Positions 25,373 to 34,497 of a DNA stretch of 64,000 bases are shown piece by piece. Within the stretch, counting starts at the first letter, position 1. Every line of letters starts with the position of its first letter. The translations under genes and the position numbers were made by a program. Below the pieces are notes generated by a model. That model was not told the origin of the DNA, made no database searches, and saw only the letters and a list, made by a program, of their open reading frames with translations. Source of the stretch: UBA5158 sp963692955 (GTDB lineage Bacteria; Pseudomonadota; Gammaproteobacteria; DSM-16500); the NCBI GenBank assembly GCA_963692955.1, contig OY843587.1:434001-498000 (forward strand), in the 5' to 3' direction.

Positions 25373-26881
25373 ATGAATAAAGAAATTTTATTAGTTGTTG
25401 AAGCGGTTTCCAACGAAAAAGGCGTTGGCAGCGAAGTTATATTCGAAGCGATCGAAGCCGCCTTAGAAATGGCGACTAAAAAACGCGCCGGAAAAGAAAT
25501 TAACGTCACGGTGAAAATCGACAGAAAAACCGGTGATTACTACACGACGCGGCACTGGTTAGTGATCGCGGACGATCAAGACGACGAAGAAGGCGACGAC
25601 GGTTTGACGCGCTTAACGATAACCGAAGCCAAACTTCGCGATCCGAAAACCGACGTTGGCGGTCAAGTCGAAGAAGCGATGGATTCCGTGGAATTTGGCC
25701 GTATCGCGGCGCAAAAAGCCAAACAAGTCATCGTGCAAAAAGTTCAAGAAGCCGAACGTTCGCAAGTCGCGAGCGCGTACAAAGAGCGCTTAGGACAATT
25801 GGTTAACGGCGTCGTGAAGAAAGTCACGCGCGATTACATTTTAATAGATCTTGGCAATAACGCCGAAGCGATGTTGCCTAGAACGGAAATGATTCCGCAC
25901 GAAGCCGTGCGCATGGGCGACCGGATCCGCGCTTATTTATTCGAAGTGCGCGCCGACTTAAAAGGCCCGCAAATGGTCGTGAGCCGCACGCGCCCGGAAA
26001 TGTTAGTGGAATTATTTAAAATTGAAGTGCCGGAGATCGGCGAAGAATTAATTGAAATCAGAGGCTCGGCGCGCGATCCCGGATCACGCGCGAAAATCGC
26101 CGTGAAAACCAACGATGGACGTATCGATCCCATCGGCGCGTGCGTCGGTATGCGCGGTTCACGCGTGCAAGCCGTGTCTAGCGAATTGGGTGGCGAGCGT
26201 ATCGATATCGTCTTGTGGGATGATAACCCGCCGCAATTAGTGATTAACGCGATGGCGCCGGCGGAAGTCGCGTCGATCGTGGTGGACGAAGAAAGCCGCA
26301 CCATGGATATCGCCGTGAAAGAAGAACAATTATCGCAAGCGATTGGCCGCGGCGGTCAAAATGTCCGTTTAGCGAGTGACTTAACCGGTTGGACGTTGAA
26401 CGTTATGACCGAAGTCCAAGCGAAAGCGAAAACCGCGGCTGAAGAAGAAACCGTTTTGAGTTTATTTACCGACAAACTCGCGGTCGACGAAGATATCGCG
26501 CAGATTTTAGCGGCGGAAGGTTTTACCTCGCTGGAAGAAATCGCGTACGTTCCATTGCAAGAAATGCTGGAAATAGACGGCTTTGACGAAGACTTAGTAG
26601 AAGCTTTGCGGGAACGCGCGAAAGCGGCGTTATTAACGAAAGCGATCGCCGAAGAACAAGGCTTAGAACATGCGGAACCGGCCGAAGATTTATTAGAAAT
26701 GGAAGGCATGGATAGAACGATCGCGTACGTTTTAGCGAAACACGGCATTATTACCCGCGAAGATTTAGCGGAACAATCCGTGGATGATTTATTAGATCTA
26801 GGTGAGCTAGATGAAGCAACTGCTGCCAAATTGATTATGACAGCTCGCAAACCCTGGTTTGACGATGCAAGTCATGCGTAA
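25373..26881 (+). CDS. nusA: Transcription termination/antitermination protein NusA
   Basis: 502 residues. N-terminal RNA-polymerase-binding domain (NKEILLVVEAVSNEKGV), S1 domain at about 135-200 (GVVKKVTRDYILIDLGNNAEAMLP), then tandem KH domains (GSRAKIAVKTNDGRIDPIGACVGMRGSRV and QAIGRGGQNVRLAS). Two C-terminal acidic repeats follow (DIAQILAAEGFTSLEEIAYV and DRTIAYVLAKHGIITREDLAEQ), as in E. coli NusA. It modulates pausing, termination and antitermination and may regulate its own leader. It starts with GAGG eight bases upstream. Confidence 0.97.
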   Translation: MNKEILLVVEAVSNEKGVGSEVIFEAIEAALEMATKKRAGKEINVTVKIDRKTGDYYTTRHWLVIADDQDDEEGDDGLTRLTITEAKLRDPKTDVGGQVEEAMDSVEFGRIAAQKAKQVIVQKVQEAERSQVASAYKERLGQLVNGVVKKVTRDYILIDLGNNAEAMLPRTEMIPHEAVRMGDRIRAYLFEVRADLKGPQMVVSRTRPEMLVELFKIEVPEIGEELIEIRGSARDPGSRAKIAVKTNDGRIDPIGACVGMRGSRVQAVSSELGGERIDIVLWDDNPPQLVINAMAPAEVASIVVDEESRTMDIAVKEEQLSQAIGRGGQNVRLASDLTGWTLNVMTEVQAKAKTAAEEETVLSLFTDKLAVDEDIAQILAAEGFTSLEEIAYVPLQEMLEIDGFDEDLVEALRERAKAALLTKAIAEEQGLEHAEPAEDLLEMEGMDRTIAYVLAKHGIITREDLAEQSVDDLLDLGELDEATAAKLIMTARKPWFDDASHA

Positions 26882-26902
26882 TAGCAAAGAGGAAAAGGCA
26901 CG

Positions 26903-29512
26903 ATGGCAAATAACGATGTACCTGCACCAGCGACCAAAGGGTCAGTAAAGAATGAAGAAAAATCCGGCGTTTCAGTGAAACAGCTGGCGCGGGATATTGG
27001 CGTCTCCGAAGAGCGTTTGCTGTTACAATTCAAAGACGCGAAAATTAATGTGACACGCGTGGAAGATATCGTTTCTGAAACCGAGAAACAAAAGCTTTTG
27101 CGTTATTTGCAGCAAAACCACGGCGCGAAAGCCGAAGGCGGTCCCGAAAAAATAATTTTACGCCGCGCGAAAACCAGCGAAATCAAAGTCAGTGGTTCCC
27201 AAGGCACGAAAAAAACGATTAGCGTGCAAGTCCGTAAAAAGCGCACTATCGTCAAACGGCCGTTGCTCGAAGAAGATCAACCCAAATTAAAACTCGCTGA
27301 CGCCGAAGCGCCCACGGAAACGTTAACGCCGCCCGTGACATTGGAGACCGCAGAGAACCAAACGTCTAGCGCCGCTGCGCAAAGCACGGCAGCCAGCGAA
27401 AGCACGCCGGAAATCGCGTTAGTGACCGAAGTGACAGAACCCGCGAAAACCGCGGGGGATGATAAAGCGAAAGCCGCCACCGACGTTAAGCGTCACAAAG
27501 ACAAACGCCATTTACCGATCGCTACCGACGCCGAAGAAGAACGTCCCAATAAAAAGAAAAAGAAAGGCCGCCACCTGGGCCGCGAAGACAATTCCGCCTT
27601 CGAAAAAAATGTGCTGGGCAAAGGCCCCGCGCGCTTAAGTTTGGTGATGAGCGAAGACGCGGATGATTTACTCGGCGGCCACCGTCGCCGAAAAGCGAAA
27701 TCGCGCAAAACCCAAGTGCAAACCCAAGCGTTCACCAAACCTACCGCGCCGATTATTCACGAAGTGAGTATTCCGGAAACCATTACCGTCGCTGATCTCG
27801 CGCAAAAAATGTCGGTGAAAGCCGCGGGCGTGATTAAAGTCATGATGAAAATGGGCGCCATCGTCACTATCAATCAAGTCTTAGATCAAGAAACCGCGAT
27901 GTTAGTGGTGGAAGAATTAGGTCATAAAGCGCGTCCCGTCAGCGCTTACGCGTTGGAAGAAGCGCTGACCAAAGACATTGAAGTGTCGGGCGAAGCCACG
28001 CCGCGCGCGCCGGTCGTCACCATCATGGGTCACGTCGATCATGGTAAAACCTCGCTGTTAGATTACATTCGCCGCACCAAAGTCACCGCGGGCGAAGCGG
28101 GTGGCATTACGCAACATATCGGCGCTTACCACGTCGAAACTGACAAAGGCATGATTACGTTTTTAGATACGCCAGGCCACGCCGCTTTCACGGCGATGCG
28201 CGCGCGCGGCGCGAAGTTAACCGACTTAGTGATTTTAGTCGTGGCCGCCGATGACGGTGTGATGCCGCAAACGATCGAAGCAGTGAACCACTCGAAAGCA
28301 GCGGGCGTGCCCATCGTCGTCGCCGTGAATAAAATGGATAAACACGACGCCGATCCTGACCGCGTCAAAAACGAACTCGCGAAATTAGAATTAATTCCCG
28401 AAGAGTGGGGCGGCGAAACCATCTACGTGCCGATCTCCGCGAAAACCGGCTCAGGCATCGATAATTTATTGGATTCGGTATTAGTCCAAGCTGAAGTTTT
28501 AGATTTGAAATCCATTATCAATTGTCCGGCGCGCGGCGTCGTGATCGAAGCGCGCTTAGACAAAGGCCGCGGCGCGGTCGCGAGTTTACTCGTGCAGCAA
28601 GGCACATTAAACAAAGGCGATTTAGTGTTAGTCGGTTTTGAATACGGACGCGTGCGCGCGTTATTCGATGAAAACGGCAAAAATATCGAAAGCGCCGGTC
28701 CTTCTATCCCGGTGGAAATTTTAGGCTTGTCCGGATCGCCGAACGCGGGCGATGAATTCGTCGTCGTCGCGGATGAAAAACGCGCGCGAGAAGTCGCGAT
28801 GTTCCGTCAAGGCAAATTCCGCGAAGTGAAATTAGCGCGTCAAAACGCCGCGAAACTCGAAAATATTTTGCAGCGCATGGGCGAAGAAAAAACCACCGAA
28901 CGCACGCTGAATATCGTGTTGAAAACCGACGTGCAAGGTTCTGCGGAAGCGTTAACGCAAGCGTTGTCGGATTTATCCAGCGCCGAAGTGAAAGTGAAAA
29001 TTGTTTCCAGCGGCATCGGCGGTATTAATGAAACCGACGTTAACTTGGCGCTCGCTTCCAGTGGCGTCATCATCGGCTTCAACGTGCGCGCGAACGTCGA
29101 AGCGCGTAAGTTAATCGAAGCGGAAAAAGTCGATTTGCATTACCACAGCATTATTTATAATGTGATCGACGAAGTGAAGCGCGCGATCAGCGGCTTCATG
29201 GCGCCGGAAATTCAAGAAAAAATCACCGGCCTCGCCGAAGTGCGCGAAGTATTCCGCTCTTCTAAAATCGGCGCGATCGCCGGTTGTATGGTCTTGGAAG
29301 GTACCATCAAACGTAACAATCCGATCCGCGTGTTACGCGATAACATCGTCGTGTTCGAAGGCGTATTAGAGTCCCTGCGCCGTTTCAAAGACGACGTCAG
29401 CGAAGTGCGCGCGAACACGGAATGCGGTATTGGCGTGAAGAGTTACAACGACATCAAGCCAGGTGACCAGATAGAAGTATTCGAAAAAATTGAGATCAAA
29501 AGAGCGCTTTAA
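26903..29512 (+). CDS. infB: Translation initiation factor IF-2
   Basis: 869 residues, close to the E. coli long form. N-terminal IF2N domain (VSVKQLARDIGVSEERLLLQFKDA), a long charged Lys/Glu/Ala-rich linker, and a second IF2N-like part (ETITVADLAQKMSVKAAGVIKVMMKMG). The G domain has GHVDHGKTS (about 376), DTPGHAAFT (about 422), NKMDK (about 475) and SAKTG. The domains that bind fMet-tRNA are at the C-terminus. It brings initiator tRNA to the 30S subunit, whose gene starts this operon. Gap to nusA 21 bases, to rbfA 2 bases. Confidence 0.97.
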   Translation: MANNDVPAPATKGSVKNEEKSGVSVKQLARDIGVSEERLLLQFKDAKINVTRVEDIVSETEKQKLLRYLQQNHGAKAEGGPEKIILRRAKTSEIKVSGSQGTKKTISVQVRKKRTIVKRPLLEEDQPKLKLADAEAPTETLTPPVTLETAENQTSSAAAQSTAASESTPEIALVTEVTEPAKTAGDDKAKAATDVKRHKDKRHLPIATDAEEERPNKKKKKGRHLGREDNSAFEKNVLGKGPARLSLVMSEDADDLLGGHRRRKAKSRKTQVQTQAFTKPTAPIIHEVSIPETITVADLAQKMSVKAAGVIKVMMKMGAIVTINQVLDQETAMLVVEELGHKARPVSAYALEEALTKDIEVSGEATPRAPVVTIMGHVDHGKTSLLDYIRRTKVTAGEAGGITQHIGAYHVETDKGMITFLDTPGHAAFTAMRARGAKLTDLVILVVAADDGVMPQTIEAVNHSKAAGVPIVVAVNKMDKHDADPDRVKNELAKLELIPEEWGGETIYVPISAKTGSGIDNLLDSVLVQAEVLDLKSIINCPARGVVIEARLDKGRGAVASLLVQQGTLNKGDLVLVGFEYGRVRALFDENGKNIESAGPSIPVEILGLSGSPNAGDEFVVVADEKRAREVAMFRQGKFREVKLARQNAAKLENILQRMGEEKTTERTLNIVLKTDVQGSAEALTQALSDLSSAEVKVKIVSSGIGGINETDVNLALASSGVIIGFNVRANVEARKLIEAEKVDLHYHSIIYNVIDEVKRAISGFMAPEIQEKITGLAEVREVFRSSKIGAIAGCMVLEGTIKRNNPIRVLRDNIVVFEGVLESLRRFKDDVSEVRANTECGIGVKSYNDIKPGDQIEVFEKIEIKRAL

Positions 29513-29514
29513 TC

Positions 29515-29886
29515 ATGGCACAAGGCAATCGTATGGACCGCGTCTCCCAATTGGTGCAGACGACGTTAGCAGATATTTTATTGAAAGAATCGGAAGATAC
29601 GCGCTTTCACATGGTCACGATTACGAGCGTGATTTTAGCGCGCGATTTATCGACCGCGAAAGTTTTCGTGAGTATTTGGGATGAAAACAAAGTGGATGAA
29701 ACCATCGCCGCGTTAAACAAAGCGTCGAAATATCTGCGCTACGCGTTGGCGCAAAGTAAAATCGAAATGCGCGTGATCCCGGAATTAAAATTCTATTACG
29801 ACGATTCCACCGTGCGCGGCAACCGGATTCAATCGCTGTTAAACACCGCGTTAAAAAATACTAAGACAGAGAATAATGACGAGTAA
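29515..29886 (+). CDS. rbfA: Ribosome-binding factor A
   Basis: 123-residue KH-fold cold-shock factor for 16S rRNA processing and 30S maturation. It starts GNRMDRVSQLVQTTLADILLKE and has the conserved RVIPELKFYYDDSTVRGNRI near the end. It is located two bases after infB and overlaps truB by 11 bases, so it is translationally coupled to both. Confidence 0.96.
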   Translation: MAQGNRMDRVSQLVQTTLADILLKESEDTRFHMVTITSVILARDLSTAKVFVSIWDENKVDETIAALNKASKYLRYALAQSKIEMRVIPELKFYYDDSTVRGNRIQSLLNTALKNTKTENNDE

Positions 29887-30814
29887 ATCACATTTAGAAA
29901 AAGTCGACGGCATTTTATTATTAGATAAACCATTTGATACCACTTCGAATGGCGCGTTACAAAGAATAAAACATTTGTTCGCCGCGAAAAAAGCCGGCCA
30001 CACCGGTAGCTTAGATCCATTGGCCACCGGCATGTTGCCAATTTGTTTTGGCGAAGCCACGAAAATCTGTCAGTTTTTATTAGAGTCCGATAAATATTAT
30101 TTAGTGACCGCCCAATTAGGCGTGCGCACTACCACCGGCGACGCGGAGGGCGAAGTGTTGGCGCGACTGCCATCCCTAGGCGTGACCCACGCCGCGATTG
30201 AACAAAGCCTTGAACAATTTAAAGGTCTAATCCAGCAAGTGCCACCTATGTATTCGGCCGTGAAATTCAATGGCAAACCGCTCTATAAATTGGCGCGCCG
30301 CGGCATTGAAATCGAACGCAAACCCCGTGCAGTCAACATCCACGACCTGCAATTAGACGCGTTTGAAGGCGACATGTTCGTCATCCGCGTGCATTGCAGC
30401 AAGGGCACTTACATCCGTACCCTGGTCGAAGATATCGGCGCCGCCTTGGGCTGTGGGGCGCATGTTAGCCGCCTGCGCCGCTCGGCGGTTGCCCCGTATC
30501 AGGATTCGGTCATGTATACCTTGCCTGAATTAGAAGAAATCCGCGAACAACAAGGTTTGGAAGCCGTGCGGCGCTGTATGCTGCCGTTGGAGACTTCCGT
30601 GCAGAATTACCCCGCCATCAAGCTCACCACCGCCGCCACTTTTTACTTAAGAATGGGGCAGCCGGTCATGGCCACACATATCCGATCTCAAGGATTAATA
30701 AGGCTTTTTTCCGATGATAATGAATTCATGGGAATCGGTGAAATGCTCGATGATGGGCGTGTGACCCCGCGGCGGTTAGTCGGTTATACGAAAAAAATAG
30801 CCAAAGCGGTTTAA
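29876..30814 (+). CDS. truB: tRNA pseudouridine(55) synthase TruB
   Basis: 312 residues. It makes pseudouridine 55 in the T loop of tRNAs. Catalytic motif GHTGSLDPLATGMLPICFGEATK (Asp in GSLDPLA at about 47). Also present are QVPPMYSAVKFNGKPLYKLARRGIEIERKPR, RVHCSKGTYIRTLVEDIGAALG and HVSRLRRSAVAPY, with a C-terminal PUA-like domain (MGQPVMATHIRS...LFSDDNEFMGIGE). It overlaps rbfA by 11 bases. Confidence 0.97.
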   Translation: MTSKSHLEKVDGILLLDKPFDTTSNGALQRIKHLFAAKKAGHTGSLDPLATGMLPICFGEATKICQFLLESDKYYLVTAQLGVRTTTGDAEGEVLARLPSLGVTHAAIEQSLEQFKGLIQQVPPMYSAVKFNGKPLYKLARRGIEIERKPRAVNIHDLQLDAFEGDMFVIRVHCSKGTYIRTLVEDIGAALGCGAHVSRLRRSAVAPYQDSVMYTLPELEEIREQQGLEAVRRCMLPLETSVQNYPAIKLTTAATFYLRMGQPVMATHIRSQGLIRLFSDDNEFMGIGEMLDDGRVTPRRLVGYTKKIAKAV

Positions 30815-30830
30815 AACAGCATTAGTTTAA

Positions 30831-30888
30831 GTGTTGAGAGTGTGAGATAGCACTTGTGAGACTCAATACTCCCCGTTACAATACGGAG
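30831..30888 (+). promoter_or_regulatory. Structured leader between truB and rpsO
   Basis: GTGTTGAG pairs with CTCAATAC (30831-30838 with 30862-30869), enclosing AGTG/CACT (30839-30854). A second helix CTCC..GT/ACGGAG follows (about 30868-30888), with a short T run after it. S15 represses its own mRNA by binding such leaders in other bacteria, and this is a candidate site; the structure could also be a weak terminator after truB. Confidence 0.45.
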
Positions 30889-30931
30889 CTAATTTTTACA
30901 ATTGAATAAGATATTGATTTGGAGTGTATAC

Positions 30932-31201
30932 ATGTCCTTCACGACTGCTGCGAAAGCACAGATTATTAAAACCTACCGACGCGCTAAAGACGACACCGGT
31001 TCCCCGGAAGTCCAAATTGCTCTGTTATCCGCGCGCATCGAGTACTTGACCGCCCATTTAAAATTGCATAATCATGACGTGCACACCCGTTATGGTTTAA
31101 CCAATTTAGTGAGTAAGCGCCGCCGTTTGATGACCTATATCAAACGTGAAAATCCGGACGTTTACCGCAAGTTAATTAAAGATCTAGAAATCCGCGGTTA
31201 A
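30932..31201 (+). CDS. rpsO: 30S ribosomal protein S15
   Basis: 89 residues. It begins SFTTAAKAQIIKTYRR and contains DTGSPEVQIALLSARIEYLTAHLK, HNHDVHTRYGLTNLVSKRRRLM and the C-terminal YLK-like IKRENPDVYRKLIKDLEIRG, all standard. It binds the 16S rRNA central domain early in 30S assembly. The ATG at 30932 is chosen over an upstream in-frame codon because GGAG lies seven bases before it and the length then equals the family norm. Confidence 0.98.
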   Translation: MSFTTAAKAQIIKTYRRAKDDTGSPEVQIALLSARIEYLTAHLKLHNHDVHTRYGLTNLVSKRRRLMTYIKRENPDVYRKLIKDLEIRG

Positions 31202-31209
31202 TCTTTCTA

Positions 31210-31235
31210 ACGCGCGCCCCGGCGCGTGTGGCTTT
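31210..31235 (+). terminator. Hairpin between rpsO and pnp
   Basis: ACGCGC/GCGCGT stem with a six-base loop, followed after four bases by TTTT. It matches the position of the partial terminator between rpsO and pnp in E. coli, which allows both separate and joint expression. Confidence 0.5.
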
Positions 31236-31263
31236 TGCGGAACGTAAAGTCATAAACACTTTC

Positions 31264-31305
31264 TTAATTCTCCGCACGACGAAAAAACGTACGCGGAGAA
31301 TTTAA
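31264..31305 (+). promoter_or_regulatory. Long stem-loop in the pnp leader (possible RNase III/PNPase control site)
   Basis: AATTCTCCGC (31266-31275) pairs perfectly with GCGGAGAATT (31293-31302), with more A-T pairs outside and ACG/CGT pairs inside. It sits about 40 bases before the pnp start. In E. coli a double-stranded pnp leader is cut by RNase III and then degraded by PNPase as autoregulation; the location here supports the same role by analogy. Confidence 0.6.
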
Positions 31306-31343
31306 ACCCCCACTCACCGACTTAAAAACATAGGATATTCCAC

Positions 31344-33452
31344 GTGGCAGCAGCTAAAAAAACTTTTCGCTATGGTGATCATAGTGTAACGCTAGAAACA
31401 GGTAGTATTGCTCGGCAAGCAACCGCCGCTGTCATGGTAACGATGGATGATACCATTGTATTAGTGACTGTAGTGGGCAAACGCAATGACGAAGAACGTG
31501 ATTTCTTCCCCTTGACGATCAATTATCAAGAACGCACTTATGCCGCTGGCCGCGTGCCCGGTGGTTATTTCAAACGTGAAGGCAAACCGTCCGAAAAAGA
31601 AACGCTGACCTCGCGTTTAATCGACCGTCCTATCCGTCCCTTGTTTCCGAAAAATTTCAGTACTGAAGTACAAGTGATCGCGACCGTCATGTCGATGAAT
31701 CCGCAAATCGATCCTAACATTCCCGCCATGCTAGGCGCGTCCGCCGCGTTATGTTTGTCCGGCTTACCATTCGGTGGACCGCTGGGTGCCGCGCGCGTGG
31801 GTTACATGGATGGCGCTTACATTTTAAATCCGACTTATGAACAATTGCTGACTTCCGAGCTTGAAATGGTAGTCGCCGGTACGGAAAACGCCGTGTTAAT
31901 GGTGGAATCCGAAGCCAAAGAGTTATCCGAAGAAATCATGTTGGGCGCGGTGATGTTTGGTCACAAAGAAATGCAAACCGCGATTCAAGCGATTAATGAA
32001 TTAGTGTCCGAAGCGGGTCAATCCACTTGGGAATGGGAAGCGCCGGCTGGCAATGACAAAATGGCGGCACGCGTAGCTACATCTGCGACCGAATCCATTG
32101 CTGACGCTTACCAAATCAGCGATAAAATGGAACGTCAACTTGCCATCGCCGCCGCGCGCGATAGTTTGATTGAAACGTTGTTAGCCGAAGAAACCAACTT
32201 AGAAGATGAAGGCGCTTTTATTTCCGACATCAAACATGCTTTTCACAAATTAGAAAGTAAAATCGTCCGCAGCCGCGTGTTAGACGGCAAGCCGCGTATC
32301 GACGGCCGCGACACGAAAACCGTGCGTCCGATCGCCGTGCAAGTTGGTTTGTTGCCGCGCACCCACGGTTCCGCGTTATTTACCCGCGGTGAAACCCAAG
32401 CGATTGTCGTTGCGACCTTAGGCACGGAACGCGACGCGCAAACCATCGATGCGCTGGAAGGCGAACGCAAAGATCCGTTCATGCTGCATTATAACTTTCC
32501 TCCGTACTCCGTTGGTGAAACAGGTTTTGTCGGCAGCCCAAAGCGCCGCGAAATCGGTCACGGCAACTTAGCTAGACGCGGTATCGCCGCGGTATTGCCG
32601 ACCCAAAAAGAATTTCCTTACGTGTTACGCGTTGTGTCTGAAATTACTGAATCCAACGGTTCCAGTTCGATGGCGTCCGTGTGCGGCACGAGTCTGGCGT
32701 TGATGGATGCGGGCGTGCCGATTAAAACGCACGTCGCGGGTATCGCGATGGGTTTAGTGAAAGAAGGCGAAAAGTTCGCGGTATTGACCGATATTTTAGG
32801 TGATGAAGATCATCTTGGCGATATGGATTTCAAAGTCGCGGGTTCTAGGGCCGGCATCACCGCATTACAAATGGATATTAAAATCGACGGCATAACGGAA
32901 ACCATTATGCGTCAAGCTTTAAGCCAAGCTAACGATGCGCGCTTGCACATTTTAGCGATCATGGAAAAAACGATTAATTCGCCAAGAGTGGAAATGTCCG
33001 CATACGCGCCGCGTATATTAACGATGCGTGTACCGGTGGATAAAATCCGGGACGTGATCGGTAAAGGCGGCGTGATGATTCGTGCTCTTACCGAAGAAAC
33101 CGGCACTGTGATCGACATCGACGATGACGGCACGGTACGCGTCGCTGCCGCTGATTTAGCCGCGTGTGAAGAAGTGAAGCGCCGCATTGAATTACTGACC
33201 GCGGATGTCGCGATCGGTGAAGTGTATGAAGGCACGGTGGTTAAAATCGTTGATTTCGGCGCATTTATCGCGATTTTACCTGGCAAGCAAGGTCTGGTAC
33301 ATATTTCTCAAATCGCGAATGAACGCGTCGAGAAAGTGTCTGACAAATTGAAAGAAGGCCAAACCGTCAGAGTGAAAGTGTTAGAAATTGATAAGCAAGG
33401 CAAAGTACGTTTAAGCATGAAAGAAGTCGAGCAAGCTGTAAGTCACGAGTAA
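31344..33452 (+). CDS. pnp: Polyribonucleotide nucleotidyltransferase (PNPase)
   Basis: 702 residues. It degrades RNA 3' to 5' with phosphate. Two RNase PH domains are visible: the first with FFPLTINYQERTYAAGRVPGGYFKREGKPSEKETL, the second with GRDTKTVRPIAVQVGLLPRTHGSALFTRGETQ and FMLHYNFPPYSVGETG, plus LGDEDHLGDMDFKVAGS at the active site. The KH domain (VIGKGGVMIRALTEETG) and S1 domain (YEGTVVKIVDFGAFIAILPGKQGLVHIS) follow. The start is a GTG with AGGA eight bases upstream. Confidence 0.97.
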   Translation: MAAAKKTFRYGDHSVTLETGSIARQATAAVMVTMDDTIVLVTVVGKRNDEERDFFPLTINYQERTYAAGRVPGGYFKREGKPSEKETLTSRLIDRPIRPLFPKNFSTEVQVIATVMSMNPQIDPNIPAMLGASAALCLSGLPFGGPLGAARVGYMDGAYILNPTYEQLLTSELEMVVAGTENAVLMVESEAKELSEEIMLGAVMFGHKEMQTAIQAINELVSEAGQSTWEWEAPAGNDKMAARVATSATESIADAYQISDKMERQLAIAAARDSLIETLLAEETNLEDEGAFISDIKHAFHKLESKIVRSRVLDGKPRIDGRDTKTVRPIAVQVGLLPRTHGSALFTRGETQAIVVATLGTERDAQTIDALEGERKDPFMLHYNFPPYSVGETGFVGSPKRREIGHGNLARRGIAAVLPTQKEFPYVLRVVSEITESNGSSSMASVCGTSLALMDAGVPIKTHVAGIAMGLVKEGEKFAVLTDILGDEDHLGDMDFKVAGSRAGITALQMDIKIDGITETIMRQALSQANDARLHILAIMEKTINSPRVEMSAYAPRILTMRVPVDKIRDVIGKGGVMIRALTEETGTVIDIDDDGTVRVAAADLAACEEVKRRIELLTADVAIGEVYEGTVVKIVDFGAFIAILPGKQGLVHISQIANERVEKVSDKLKEGQTVRVKVLEIDKQGKVRLSMKEVEQAVSHE

Positions 33453-33485
33453 CCAAAGCGAACGCGGGATCACGTATGGACATAC

Positions 33486-33547
33486 GTAGCCCGGATGCAG
33501 CGAAACGGAATTCGGGGGAAACCCGTATTCCGCTGCATACGGGCTAC
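33486..33547. repeat. REP-like inverted pair with GTAG ends (copy 1)
   Basis: GTAGCCCGGATGCAGCG... and its near-complement ...CGCTGCATACGGGCTAC form a 62-base imperfect palindrome after pnp. The GTAG end and GC-rich bulged hairpin match the class of REP sequences associated with RAYT (TnpA-REP) transposases. Related half-elements occur at 34498-34532 and 48789-48820. No RAYT gene is in the window. It lies between convergent pnp and folE and could act as a transcript-end hairpin for both. Confidence 0.8.
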
Positions 33548-33556
33548 GGGTGACAA

Positions 33557-34117
33557 TTACAAAGCTCTTGGCTGCACCAAACTTAAAAACTCCGCTCTTG
33601 TCCGTCTATCTGTGCGGAATGAACCCAGCATCACCGACGTCGCCATCACTGAATTTTGCTTTTGCACGCCGCGCATCATCATGCACAAGTGCTTCGCTTC
33701 AATAATCACACCCACACCCGACGCGCCGGTAATGTCATAAACCGTCTCCGCGATTTGCTTGGTCAACTTTTCTTGAACTTGCAAACGCCGCGCATACAAA
33801 TCCACTAAGCGAGCGATTTTCGATAAGCCGATGATTTTTCCCTTCGGCAAGTAAGCGACGTGGCATTTGCCGATGAAAGGCAATAAATGGTGCTCGCACA
33901 GCGAATACAATTCGATATCTTTGACGATGATCATTTCATCGCTGTCAGAGACGAACAACGCATTGTTAACGATCTCATCCAACGATTGCTCATAACCATG
34001 GGTTAAAAATTTTAACGCCTTAGCCGCGCGCCTCGGCGTGTCACGCAGACCTTCGCGGTTTACGTCTTCGCCCAAGGCTTCGATAATTTCTTTAAAATGA
34101 TGTTCCATGGTAGTCAT
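33557..34117 (-). CDS. folE: GTP cyclohydrolase I
   Basis: 186-residue enzyme that makes dihydroneopterin triphosphate from GTP. Motifs: REGLRDTPRRAAKALKFLT, LYSLCEHHLLPFIGKCHVAYLPKGKIIGLSKIARLVDLYARRLQ (zinc Cys and His, substrate residues), VGVIIEAKHLCMMMRGVQKQNSVMATS (second zinc Cys). The ATG at 34117 is chosen because AGGA lies six bases before it; a longer start would overlap the hit gene. It lies 8 bases after the HIT protein gene and shares its transcript. Confidence 0.96.
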   Translation of the reverse strand: MTTMEHHFKEIIEALGEDVNREGLRDTPRRAAKALKFLTHGYEQSLDEIVNNALFVSDSDEMIIVKDIELYSLCEHHLLPFIGKCHVAYLPKGKIIGLSKIARLVDLYARRLQVQEKLTKQIAETVYDITGASGVGVIIEAKHLCMMMRGVQKQNSVMATSVMLGSFRTDRRTRAEFLSLVQPRAL

Positions 34118-34125
34118 GTGTATTC

Positions 34126-34470
34126 CTAGCCAGGCGGCCATGTCATGGCGCGTCCGCCTAATAAATGTAAGTGAATGTGAAATACCGTTTGCCCCGCGCC
34201 TTTATTGCAATTCATGGCAACGCGGTAACCGTCTTCCTCTATCCCTAATTCTATCGCGATTTTTTTCGCGGTCATGATCATGTGTCCAAGCAACACCTCA
34301 TCTTTAGCCTGCGCATCGTTGATGGTGGAAATATGTTGCCGCGGCACAATTAACTTATGCACCGGCGCGTGCGGATTGATGTCGTCCATGGCGATGACAT
34401 CATCATCTTGGTAAATGATTTTAGCTGGAATTTCGCCAGCGATTATTTTGCAAAATAAACATGCCGTCAT
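34126..34470 (-). CDS. HIT family protein (HinT-like)
   Basis: 114-residue histidine-triad protein. CLFCKIIAGEIPAKIIYQDDDVIAMDDINPHAPVHKLIVPRQHI is the N-terminal half. GQTVFHIHLHLLGGRAMTWPPG carries the HxHxHxx triad and the family C-terminal WPPG. Hint enzymes hydrolyse adenosine phosphoramidates. It is immediately upstream of folE on the minus strand. It lies downstream of REP copy 2. Confidence 0.94.
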   Translation of the reverse strand: MTACLFCKIIAGEIPAKIIYQDDDVIAMDDINPHAPVHKLIVPRQHISTINDAQAKDEVLLGHMIMTAKKIAIELGIEEDGYRVAMNCNKGAGQTVFHIHLHLLGGRAMTWPPG

Positions 34471-34497
34471 CGCAACTCTCCTTGTGATGTTATTTAT

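Noticed and set aside
26356..26850. 164-codon minus-strand open frame opposite nusA
   Set aside because: It is the complement of the acidic nusA repeats; Ser-rich composition and no ribosome site indicate a shadow frame.
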